Assembly (NCBI GenBank): GCA_964557855.1
Contig: CAZLBP010000007.1
Coordinates: forward strand, 68,113 to 132,112
DNA: 64,000 nt
From: JAJRZL01 sp964557855
Lineage (GTDB): Bacteria > Zixibacteria > MSB-5A5 > GN15 > FEB-12
Direction: 5' to 3'
The notes below the pieces were generated by a model that saw nothing but the letters and a program-made list of their open reading frames with translations, did not search any database and was not told the origin of the DNA. Positions 9,170 to 16,803 of this stretch are shown here, in pieces. The position numbers and the translations under genes were made by a program. Position 1 is the stretch's first letter. Every line of letters begins with the position of its first letter.

Positions 9170-9328
9170 ATAGNNNNNNNNNNNNNNNNNNNNNNNNNNN
9201 NNNNNNNNNNNNNNNNNNNNNNNNNNNNNNNNNNNNNNNNNNNNNNNNNNNNNNNNNNNNNNNNNNNNNNNNNTATCTAGTAGACTTTCTCTTCAGAGGC
9301 GGCCCGGACCCGGCGTGTGAATAGATAG
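9119..9328. other. Scaffold gap (100 N) with identical 55-base flanks
   Basis: Positions 9174-9273 are exactly 100 N. The 55 bases before the gap (9119-9173) are identical to the 55 bases after it (9274-9328). This is what two contigs sharing one 55-mer look like after a scaffolder inserts a fixed-length gap. The true sequence is probably continuous, without the N run and without the second copy, which would shorten the region by 155 bases. Confidence 0.9.
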
Positions 9329-9522
9329 GTGATACGGCGCTTCCATTTGCATCGGAGCGGTACAAGCTCTTGCATGCTGAGCACTCGTACCTTATATAGT
9401 GTGATAGCCGGGATCCGCGAGTACGCCGGAGCAGAATCTTTTGCTCAAATAGGAGAGTTAGCGCGTCTTATCGTAAAGAGGATCGCCCGCCGTAGGAGAA
9501 TTTGGCCTGATTTGGAGGAAGA

Positions 9523-11004
9523 GTGGTGTCAATTCGTAGGTCACAAGTCCTTGCGTTGGCAGCGTGGTCCTCGGTATGTCTGTTGTTAACCGGATGTACG
9601 GAGGATCTCGATTTGAGCGGTCCGGATTCCCCCCCTCGAATAGTGTCGATGTCGCCGGGCTCCGACGAAGAGCGCGTTTCGGTCACAGCCGATATTGTGG
9701 TGTTGTTTTCGGAGAAGATTGACCCGGAAACGGTGTCGGAATCAACATTGCGCGTTTCTCCCGAAGTAAAGGGGGACTATTATGTTGATGGCAAGAGACT
9801 CATCCTGCGATGTTCCAGGATATTGTATCACTCGACCCGCTACACGGTGACCGTCACCACCGGGATTAAAGATATTGAAGGTGATTATGTGAGTCGGGAC
9901 TTTTCGTGGTCGTTTGTCACACGTCGTCAGCCACCCGTAATCTATCGCCTGGTACCGGACAGCGGGCGGGCGCTCGATGAGATCGTGATCGAGGGCAGCC
10001 GGTTCGATTTGAACGCCAGGGGCAACAGTGTCAGTTTCGGCGGTCGACCGGCGGAGGTGCTGGCGGCACAGACCGATCGACTGACGGTCCGGGTTGCGGT
10101 GGGGTCTCGAAGCGGGCCGGTTACCGTCTCGACATCTGGCGGACAATCCACGTCGCCTGCGGCTTTTTACGTTATCAAGGCCGGTCGCGTCTGGACGGAG
10201 CGGGAATCCGGGACCGATGCTTCAATCCTGAGTGTCGTTCGCTCGGACGAGTATTTCATGGCTGTGGGGGACAATGGGACCTTGCTGTGGTCTTTTGACG
10301 GATTCGAGTGGGAAGCGCAAGACCTGGGTGTGGCGAGCCGGCTGGAGAAGATTATCTGGACCGGCGCCAGGTACGTGGTTATCGGCAGCGGCGGTACGGT
10401 TCTAACGTCGACTTCAGGATTCAATTGGGCGGTTCAGGAAACAAACATGAAATCGAATCTCCTGGATATAGATTACACTCCGGGCAAATTCGTTGCTGTG
10501 GGCGCCGACGGTACGATTCTCATATCATCGGATGCGCAGGACTGGGTGGTAAGTCGATCTTCGACAAGACAGTGGTTGTACGGCATTACTACTTTCAGTG
10601 CGGGGTTTATTGCCGTCGGTTATCAGGGAACCATTATCACGTCGAACCGAACGGCGTCATACTGGGTGGCGGTGTCGCAATCGAGCAGACAACACTTGCT
10701 TGATGTGGAAGTTGCGGGGGAACTGTTGTTTGCGGTCGGCTATGGCGGCACCATACTGAGATCTGAGGAAGGGCATGTCTGGCAGGCTCAATCATCAGGA
10801 ACCTCGCACCATTTGGGTGCGGTGGCCTGGGGAAACGACGAAGTCATCGCAGTAGGAGAAAAGGGCTGTGTCCTGTATTCCTCCGACTACTCTACCTGGG
10901 AAACGGCACAGGTGCGGAGCAGGGAGGATCTTCATGATTTGGTCTGGTCCGGCGCTCTGTGGGTGGCGGTGGGAGACAACGGTACGATACTGGTTTCGTA
11001 TTAG
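9523..11004 (+). CDS. Lipoprotein with Ig-like, IPT/TIG and seven propeller-type repeats
   Basis: The signal peptide ends in the lipobox LLTGC. Residues 40-130 resemble an SbsA/Big_5-type Ig-like domain (DIVVLFSEKIDPETV...LRVSP). Residues 135-215 resemble an IPT/TIG domain (PDSGRALDEIVIEGSRF). The rest is seven repeats of about 40 residues with the core W...L..V.W....FVAVG..GTILTS.DG. This pattern is like YCF48/BNR-type beta-propellers, and seven repeats would close one seven-bladed propeller. The protein is probably surface-exposed and binds a ligand or another protein; the function is unknown. The GTG start follows GGAGGAA. It is a paralogue of the next gene. Confidence 0.75.
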   Translation: MVSIRRSQVLALAAWSSVCLLLTGCTEDLDLSGPDSPPRIVSMSPGSDEERVSVTADIVVLFSEKIDPETVSESTLRVSPEVKGDYYVDGKRLILRCSRILYHSTRYTVTVTTGIKDIEGDYVSRDFSWSFVTRRQPPVIYRLVPDSGRALDEIVIEGSRFDLNARGNSVSFGGRPAEVLAAQTDRLTVRVAVGSRSGPVTVSTSGGQSTSPAAFYVIKAGRVWTERESGTDASILSVVRSDEYFMAVGDNGTLLWSFDGFEWEAQDLGVASRLEKIIWTGARYVVIGSGGTVLTSTSGFNWAVQETNMKSNLLDIDYTPGKFVAVGADGTILISSDAQDWVVSRSSTRQWLYGITTFSAGFIAVGYQGTIITSNRTASYWVAVSQSSRQHLLDVEVAGELLFAVGYGGTILRSEEGHVWQAQSSGTSHHLGAVAWGNDEVIAVGEKGCVLYSSDYSTWETAQVRSREDLHDLVWSGALWVAVGDNGTILVSY

Positions 11005-11200
11005 TGCCGCGCGATTCACGAAATGCTGAAAGCCCGGTAAGGCAGTCCGGCGGCAGGGCTCGGTAAGTCGAATTTGGCTGATTTTACATTGTGCGTACGA
11101 TGGGCAGGGTCTATATTTCAATGCGTTTGACAGGAACATCAAGAGTGCAGCGCAGTATGAAGTGTGCTGCGAGTGTAGAACGACTAGCGAGGAGACAGCT

Positions 11201-12997
11201 TTGTTGGCATTACGATCGGCCGTTTCAGGCATTCTGCTGTTACTTTGTTTGATTTTGATTAGTTCATGCGGCGGTGACGACGATGCTATCGTCAACCCGG
11301 TTATCCCGGGCGAGTCCTGGAGACAGCCCTCGACCGGAACGGTAGAGTTTCTCTTCTCCGTCACCCATACCGACACTTTGCGTGTGGCGGTCGGCGGTAA
11401 CGGGACGATACTAACTTCTCCGGACGGTACGTCCTGGACTACACAAGAGAGCGGGATCAGTCAGGATCTCTACGGCGTGGCCGCATCCGACAACCGTATT
11501 GTTGCTGTCGGCGAGGCGGGGACTATTCTCACTTCCACGGACGGCTACAACTGGGAGCAAGTGGATACTGTTTTGACGAGCGGCTGGCTTTATGGAATAA
11601 CGTCGTCGGGAGATCGGTTCGTAGCCGTCGGGCAGAACGGAACCGTGCTCGCATCCTCGGATGGTCTCACCTGGGAGAGCCTGGATTCCAAGACGTTCAA
11701 TTCACTGTACGGCGTTACCTGGAGAACCGGCGAATTCGTCGTGGTAGGGGCCGGAATAGCGTTCAGCTTTGCAGACACCGCGGCGGAGGTGGATACTTCG
11801 GATATCACAGTTGTGGATATCGTGCTGTACGACGTTGTCTCCTCTGACAGTTTTCTGGTTGCTGCCGGCCAGAGGGGGACGATCATGACCTCAGTCGACG
11901 GTGAAGAGTGGGAGGTCCGGATTAACAAGGCACGCACCTCGCTTTTCGGTTTGGCCTGGTCAGGATTTGGTTTCACGGCTGTCGGCGAACTGGGACAGAT
12001 CCTAACCTCAACGGATGTAATCAATTGGACTATCGTTCATACGGATGACAATGACAACCTGCGCGATGTTTACTGGGACGGCGCTCAATACATAACAGTG
12101 GGCTTCAACGGGACCATCCTGACCGCTGAACAGGATGGTCAAAACTGGGACTCGCAACCGTCGGGACCCAACCAGGACCTGAATGACATAACAGCCATTG
12201 ATTCGACGTTCGTCGCTGTCGGTGATACCGGAACAATCATCCTGTCCGATGACGGGATTCTCTGGACACGGTGGTCATCGTCGACCACAGAAGACCTCCT
12301 GGGAGTGGCGGGCAACGGGGATATTCTGGTGGCGGTCGGCACGGGCGGCAGCATCGTTACTTCGGAGAATGGCCTGCACTGGAGAAGTCGAACCAGCGGG
12401 GTCGTGGAACAGCTGGAAGCGGTAGCGAGTTCCGGAAGTGGTTTTGCGGCCGTGGGTGATGCCGGGCGCATTGTTTATTCCGTGGATGGAACAAACTGGA
12501 ATGAGGCGAGTTCACCGGTTGGTACACGCCTCCGCGATGTCGTGTGGACGGGGTTGCTCTTTGTCGCGGTCGGCGACAATGGGACAATCGTATCGTCCAC
12601 AAACGGGTCCGATTGGGTCAGTGATACGACCTTGGTCGTGGCCGGTGACCTGACCTGTATCGGAGTTCACGAAACCGTACTGTTTGCATTCAGCAATACC
12701 GGGGACGTGATTCGCTGGGAGCCGGGCGGCTCGTGGGAGGTAGTCTACACGGATGTCCGGAACGTCGTACGATCTATAACGCGGACTGGTTCGCGGTGGG
12801 TGGCGGTTGGGTCCGGCGAAAGAAATGTGACCGGTAGTGCCGACCTGGAAAGTGTTAGCCTGATACTCACTTCCACAGATGGTCTGAGTTGGAGTGATGT
12901 TGTCGTTATCGAAGCGCCCTTTCTCAACGGCGTGATATGGAGCGGTGAGGCTGCGGTTGCGGTAGGTGACGGCGGGTTTGTGCTGAGGTCGCCGTAG
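11201..12997 (+). CDS. Lipoprotein with fourteen propeller-type repeats
   Basis: After a lipoprotein signal (LLLLCLILISSC) and a Gly-Asp linker, nearly the whole protein is made of about 40-residue repeats with the core AVG..GTILTS.DG..W. I count fourteen, some degenerate (for example AFSNTGDVI), which is twice the number in the upstream paralogue and would suit two seven-bladed propellers. I chose the TTG at 11201 because GAGGAG lies six bases upstream. An in-frame GTG at 11162 would add 13 residues and has no ribosome-binding site. No catalytic motif is visible, and the function is unknown. Confidence 0.72.
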   Translation: MLALRSAVSGILLLLCLILISSCGGDDDAIVNPVIPGESWRQPSTGTVEFLFSVTHTDTLRVAVGGNGTILTSPDGTSWTTQESGISQDLYGVAASDNRIVAVGEAGTILTSTDGYNWEQVDTVLTSGWLYGITSSGDRFVAVGQNGTVLASSDGLTWESLDSKTFNSLYGVTWRTGEFVVVGAGIAFSFADTAAEVDTSDITVVDIVLYDVVSSDSFLVAAGQRGTIMTSVDGEEWEVRINKARTSLFGLAWSGFGFTAVGELGQILTSTDVINWTIVHTDDNDNLRDVYWDGAQYITVGFNGTILTAEQDGQNWDSQPSGPNQDLNDITAIDSTFVAVGDTGTIILSDDGILWTRWSSSTTEDLLGVAGNGDILVAVGTGGSIVTSENGLHWRSRTSGVVEQLEAVASSGSGFAAVGDAGRIVYSVDGTNWNEASSPVGTRLRDVVWTGLLFVAVGDNGTIVSSTNGSDWVSDTTLVVAGDLTCIGVHETVLFAFSNTGDVIRWEPGGSWEVVYTDVRNVVRSITRTGSRWVAVGSGERNVTGSADLESVSLILTSTDGLSWSDVVVIEAPFLNGVIWSGEAAVAVGDGGFVLRSP

Positions 12998-13031
12998 GGG
13001 TGGGGTCAATTACTGTGCCGATCAAGAAAAT

Positions 13032-13060
13032 CGGCGGGGTCAAGTTCCGCCGCTACGCGG
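13032..13060. repeat. GC-rich dispersed palindrome
   Basis: The arms CGGCGG / CCGCCG enclose a nine-base loop and are followed by CTACGCGG. The same building blocks (CGGCGGGG...CCCCGCCG and GCTACGCGGG) occur in the larger structured element at 26662-26729. The two appear to belong to one repeat family. Confidence 0.5.
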
Positions 13061-13117
13061 GATAATACCGGTCGAGACTCATCTTGTAAGGCAATCCTGA
13101 CAACTACCCACGCAACC

Positions 13118-13624
13118 TCACACTTTCGGGATTTCCATACCGTATTGCTCCCAATCTTCCATGGCCGGGCCGTAAAGGGACGGTACCTTGAGGCCGGCCT
13201 GACGCATCAGGACCGTCATTTGACCGCGATGATGAATCTGGTGCTGAATGAGGGCGGTGACGGTAAACCGTCGCTCCCATTTTTCACCGTACATTTCATC
13301 CACGATCTGCAACGAATCATCATTCCAGCCGGACGTGATTCTTTCAACCATGGCGGCGGAGATGCTCTTATAGGCGCCGGCGATTTCAATCGCTTTGGTC
13401 GGTACCGGAGCTTCGGGGTTCAGCATCTCTTTGAGCGTCAGGCCGGTGTAGCTCATCATCTCCGGGATAGTCGTCGTTATGTGCCAGGCGATTCTTCCGA
13501 GGGTGCGATGTCCGTCGCGGATGGATTGGGAGAGTGATTCATCGGTGAGCGCGTCCATGACGCGTTCGGTCATTTTGGATTCGCTTTTCCAGGCCTGCAC
13601 GAATTCCTGAATTGTGTTGTACAT
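13118..13624 (-). CDS. DinB family protein
   Basis: This 168-residue four-helix-bundle protein has the DinB-type metal-binding His pattern: one His in RIAWHIT near residue 48, and two in the late motif HQIHHRGQMTVLMRQAG. DinB/YfiT proteins include thiol-dependent transferases and many members of unknown role. The substrate is unknown. It is transcribed towards the propeller lipoprotein and lies 85 bases from the aldo/keto reductase, so the two minus-strand genes may be co-transcribed. Confidence 0.85.
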   Translation of the reverse strand: MYNTIQEFVQAWKSESKMTERVMDALTDESLSQSIRDGHRTLGRIAWHITTTIPEMMSYTGLTLKEMLNPEAPVPTKAIEIAGAYKSISAAMVERITSGWNDDSLQIVDEMYGEKWERRFTVTALIQHQIHHRGQMTVLMRQAGLKVPSLYGPAMEDWEQYGMEIPKV

Positions 13625-13709
13625 GGTGTTCCTTTTTGTCTAGCGTGATGGCACCGATCTTGCGATTCTTGTCGTTCTCGAACAGGATCCGAACTATCCG
13701 GTTACTGCT

Positions 13710-14660
13710 TTATCGCCCGTCAGGATCATTGTCCAGAATCCTATCAATCTTCGATATCGTATCTTCAGACAATTCAAGGTCTGAAGCAATCACATTTTCT
13801 TTGACGTGCTCCAGTTTGGTCGCTCCAACAATAGCGCAACTGATCTCTTTTTTTCGGAGAATCCAGGCCAGGGACAACTGACCCACCGTATGTCCTTTGT
13901 CTTCTGCCAGTTGCGTCAACTTCCTAACCTTCTCGATATTCTTCTCAGTCAAATCTTCCTTGAGCCAGTCACTACCGGCGGCTCGGCTTTCCTCAGGAAT
14001 ACCTTGGTTGTACTTGCCGGTAAGTATCCCGCCGGCGAGTGGCGACCAGACGACCAGTCCCATACCGTTTCGCCTGGAGGCCGGGATGATATTCGGTTCG
14101 ATATGTCGATCCAGCATATTATACCGGGGTTGTTCAACTACTGGACTATAGGCATTGAATGCGCGGGCATCACCGATTGCTCTTTCAATCTGGTGAGCTT
14201 CCCAAACGGACGTACCCCAGTACAGGATTTTGCCCTGTCGGACGAGGTCGTCCATGGCGCGCACTGTCTCCTCAACTTCGGTGCGTTTGTCGAAGCGGTG
14301 ACAGAAATAAAGATCGAGGTAGTCCGTCCCGATTCTCTTCAGGGTCTTCTCTATGGATTCCATGATGTGTTTTCGGCTCAGACCGCGATCGTTGACGTTC
14401 TCCGACATGGGCCAGTAGAGTTTGCTGGAGAGGACCAGATCCGATCTCTGCATATCTTTGATTGCCTTGCCGACGACTCTTTCCGCCTCACCCCTGGCGT
14501 AAATGTCAGCGATATCGATGAAATTGACGCCGGCATCGACTGCGGCATGGATGATGGACACGGCTTCCTTTTCGGCAACTGTGCCGCCATAGGTTAACCA
14601 GGCTCCCAGGGCAATCTCTGAGATCTGTAGTCCACTGTTGCCGACCCGACGATATTCCAT
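13710..14660 (-). CDS. Aldo/keto reductase (voltage-gated K-channel beta / YghZ-like group)
   Basis: This 316-residue NADPH-dependent TIM-barrel oxidoreductase reduces aldehydes or ketones. The Asp-Tyr-Lys-His catalytic set is visible in FIDIADIYARGEAE, SSKLYWP and LYFCHRFD. The late segment IVGATKLEHVKENV matches the NADPH phosphate-binding region. I chose the ATG at 14660, with AGAGGAG upstream, over an in-frame start ten codons earlier. The substrate cannot be predicted. Confidence 0.9.
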   Translation of the reverse strand: MEYRRVGNSGLQISEIALGAWLTYGGTVAEKEAVSIIHAAVDAGVNFIDIADIYARGEAERVVGKAIKDMQRSDLVLSSKLYWPMSENVNDRGLSRKHIMESIEKTLKRIGTDYLDLYFCHRFDKRTEVEETVRAMDDLVRQGKILYWGTSVWEAHQIERAIGDARAFNAYSPVVEQPRYNMLDRHIEPNIIPASRRNGMGLVVWSPLAGGILTGKYNQGIPEESRAAGSDWLKEDLTEKNIEKVRKLTQLAEDKGHTVGQLSLAWILRKKEISCAIVGATKLEHVKENVIASDLELSEDTISKIDRILDNDPDGR

Positions 14661-14983
14661 GGATGACTCCTCTCTTCGATTCTCGTTCAATTGGAGGCAA
14701 AATACAGAACGGATTGACGAAAAGCAAATGGGTGCGGGTGGGGGTTCCCCCGGGTCTTGGGGGATCCTCAGCCCGGATTATTCATGAACAGGAAGAATCG
14801 AATCACAGCCTGTACAACAAGCCAGATCAAAAAACCTCATGCTTCGACTCCGCTCTGGATCACTCGATTCCGTGTCACCCTCAGTGGAGTTGATGGGTTA
14901 GGAAAAAGGACAATGCGACAGGCCGGCAGCTGTTTTTAGGACTAAATGAATTATCCGCGTTAGAAGATGCCCGCTTTACATAT

Positions 14984-15025
14984 GCGGCAGGTCCGGTCCT
15001 GCCCTGGGGAGATGTGACCTGCCGC
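14984..15025. repeat. GCGGCAGGT palindrome, copy 1
   Basis: The perfect arms GCGGCAGGT and ACCTGCCGC are separated by 24 bases. Nearly the same arms occur at 26531-26575, and the GGCAGGTC core recurs at 26114-26148. It is an extragenic dispersed palindrome. Confidence 0.65.
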
Positions 15026-15046
15026 TCTTACTTCTCAACAGGTTAG

Positions 15047-15090
15047 GTGTCAGGTCACAATCCCGCTGACGCGGGCTCAAGACCTGACAC
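15047..15090. repeat. 44-base nested palindrome, copy A
   Basis: The outer arms GTGTCAGGTC / GACCTGACAC enclose an inner stem CCCGC / GCGGG. A second 44-base copy at 61296-61339 differs at paired positions in ways that keep the stems. Confidence 0.75.
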
Positions 15091-15099
15091 AACAGTAAG

Positions 15100-15264
15100 C
15101 TAGTGTCCTGCGTCTAACACTTCTTTACATTTCAACTGGGCATTTGGGGGCTGCCAGAAATTGTTCTCAGTTGCTAAGACGCGGCGTTTCATGTGCTTTT
15201 GTGCGACCATGTTAAGTCAAGGTCATTTTAACAACGTAAAGACATTTATGACGCACTACACTAG
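15100..15264. mobile_element. Small non-coding element with imperfect terminal inverted repeats
   Basis: This 165-base segment begins CTAGTGTCCTGCGTC and ends with GACGCACTACACTAG, the reverse complement with two mismatches. Similarity between the ends extends inward to TCTTTAC. The outer CTAGTGTCCTG is shared with the elements at 63465 and 63875. It has no coding capacity. It looks like a MITE, probably with TA target duplication as in the IS630/Tc1-mariner group. The internal sequence is not obviously similar to the 63465 element. Confidence 0.55.
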
Positions 15265-15405
15265 AGGCGGCAAGTCACACGACTCCACTGACGTGGATTG
15301 GCAAGGCCTGCCGCAACCGGCAGTGTCAGTGAGATTGCTTCGTCGTCCTCCAAGGCAGACTCCTTGCAATGACCCCGGCCGGCGGTTTGCCCCAGTCCTT
15401 CGTAA

Positions 15406-16452
15406 TCAAGAGGCCGGCTTCATGAACGTGCCCTGGAATGAATTGGTCAGGAGGTCTTCCAGTGTTCTGTAGACGGGACGGTTGTTGAAGTCCAGGTCGC
15501 GACGCGCTTTCATCGAGGAATATGCCCAATCGTAGTCCAGGAGTTTCACGATGTCCGGGTAGAAGGAGATCTTACTTCTGCCCTTCAAGCGTCCCCAAAT
15601 GAGCGACAGCCGCGCGGCGGCGTCGAGGATCGGCCGGGGAAACCGGAACAGATGAGGCGTTCTTCCCAGCAGAGAAGAGAGGGTTAAGACAAGCTCTCGG
15701 ACGGTAATGTTGTCGCCGGCCAGGATATAGCGTTCATTGGAAAGTCCTTTTTCGAGTGCCTTTACAATTGCCGGGGCGACATCGCGGAGATCGACCAGGT
15801 TTATCCTATTAGGAATATTCGGTACGATAAAGCGGCTGAATTTACGGAGGGCTTTTTCGCGATCCTTGCCCGTCCTTGAGGGCGCCACGATCATGGACGG
15901 ATTGACGATGACGAGTTCCGGGGTGTCGGCGCTGTTGCACAGTTTGAGGAGCTCTTCTTCGGCAGCGCGCTTGGTCATGATGTATGGGATTTTGAGTCGG
16001 TCAAGATTGAAGGGAGTGTCTTCGGTAACTTTCTCGGGAGCGTCTTTTCCACCGTTGGCTTCGTCCTCGCCACGCTTGACGGCCGCCACCGCTACTATCG
16101 ATGATACTTGCACAAACCGCTGCACTCCCGCCTTTCGGGCGGCCTTGAAGAGCTCGATGGCCGCGAACGTGTTGATGCCGGTGAACTGAGTCAGCCGGTC
16201 CTTCCGGAAATTGACCCAGGCCGCCGTATGAATGATCCCGTCGATACCTTGCACCAGTTCGGCGATCTGGTCGGAATTTCGAAGATCGGCTACGCGCTTT
16301 TCCAGTCCCAGGGAATCAATGTAGGTGGTGTTTGAGTCTTGTCTGACATGCGCTACGGGTCGGCAACCCGATCGGGTTAGTTCATAGAGAAGCTGTTTCC
16401 CGAGCGTACCCGAGGCGCCGGTTACGAGGATCTTGCTTTTGCTGATATTCAT
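15406..16452 (-). CDS. NAD-dependent epimerase/dehydratase (extended SDR)
   Basis: This 348-residue protein has the N-terminal dinucleotide-binding motif TGASGTLG and a central catalytic Tyr-x-x-x-Lys (YIMTK) preceded by a Ser-rich strand (VQVSSIV). The overall pattern resembles the 3-beta-hydroxysteroid dehydrogenase / dihydroflavonol reductase branch of extended SDRs. The substrate is unknown. I chose the ATG at 16452 because the Rossmann motif starts ten residues later; the longer open frame upstream has no family similarity. It is divergent from the carbamoyltransferase cluster. Confidence 0.85.
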   Translation of the reverse strand: MNISKSKILVTGASGTLGKQLLYELTRSGCRPVAHVRQDSNTTYIDSLGLEKRVADLRNSDQIAELVQGIDGIIHTAAWVNFRKDRLTQFTGINTFAAIELFKAARKAGVQRFVQVSSIVAVAAVKRGEDEANGGKDAPEKVTEDTPFNLDRLKIPYIMTKRAAEEELLKLCNSADTPELVIVNPSMIVAPSRTGKDREKALRKFSRFIVPNIPNRINLVDLRDVAPAIVKALEKGLSNERYILAGDNITVRELVLTLSSLLGRTPHLFRFPRPILDAAARLSLIWGRLKGRSKISFYPDIVKLLDYDWAYSSMKARRDLDFNNRPVYRTLEDLLTNSFQGTFMKPAS

Positions 16453-16555
16453 GGTTATCGTTCTTTTTCCGTATTGCCGAATAGGTAACTGAAGGTTACA
16501 GTATAATGAATGTTTTGTCAGTATAATGCATTTACATACCAATAACGATCGAAAA

Positions 16556-16801
16556 ATGAAGAGTGTTCTCAAACGAATCTGGGAATGGTGGAAACCGATC
16601 GGGCTGGCCATAGGCCGTTTTCAAACCAAAGTAATCATATCCATCTTCTATTTCCTGATCATCTCTCCATTCGGATTGATTATGAGGTTGTTCGGCTGGG
16701 ATCCCCTCCGGGTCAGAAAATCAAAGGTGAAGGCAGGCACCAACTGGCAAGATGTCAAACAGCCGGAACCTGATTTGGAATCACTGCGAAGGCAAAGTTG
16801 A
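16556..16801 (+). CDS. Small SxtJ-like membrane protein
   Basis: This 81-residue protein has one or two hydrophobic segments (TKVIISIFYFLIISPFGLIM) after a basic, Trp-rich start, and a C-terminus ending PEPDLESLRRQS. Small proteins of this pattern sit next to NodU/CmcH-type carbamoyltransferases in many genomes and are annotated SxtJ-like. Its stop is two bases before the carbamoyltransferase start, which supports joint expression. No Shine-Dalgarno is clear. An in-frame ATG ten codons upstream is possible. Confidence 0.7.
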   Translation: MKSVLKRIWEWWKPIGLAIGRFQTKVIISIFYFLIISPFGLIMRLFGWDPLRVRKSKVKAGTNWQDVKQPEPDLESLRRQS

Positions 16802-16803
16802 CG

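Larger units (their letters stand above)
14661..15405. other. Gene-free region with palindromes and an inverted-repeat element
   Basis: This 745-base spacer between two minus-strand genes holds no credible coding sequence. It contains a long-arm palindrome (14984-15025), a 44-base nested palindrome (15047-15090) and a TIR-bounded element (15100-15264), all listed separately. The piling-up of different short repeats suggests a tolerant insertion site. Confidence 0.7.

Noticed and set aside
9329..9589. 86-codon frame after the scaffold gap
   Set aside because: It overlaps the duplicated flank and the lipoprotein start, and shows no family pattern.
11005..11200. Extra gene between the two propeller lipoproteins
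   Set aside because: No start with a ribosome-binding site and no protein-like pattern in any frame.
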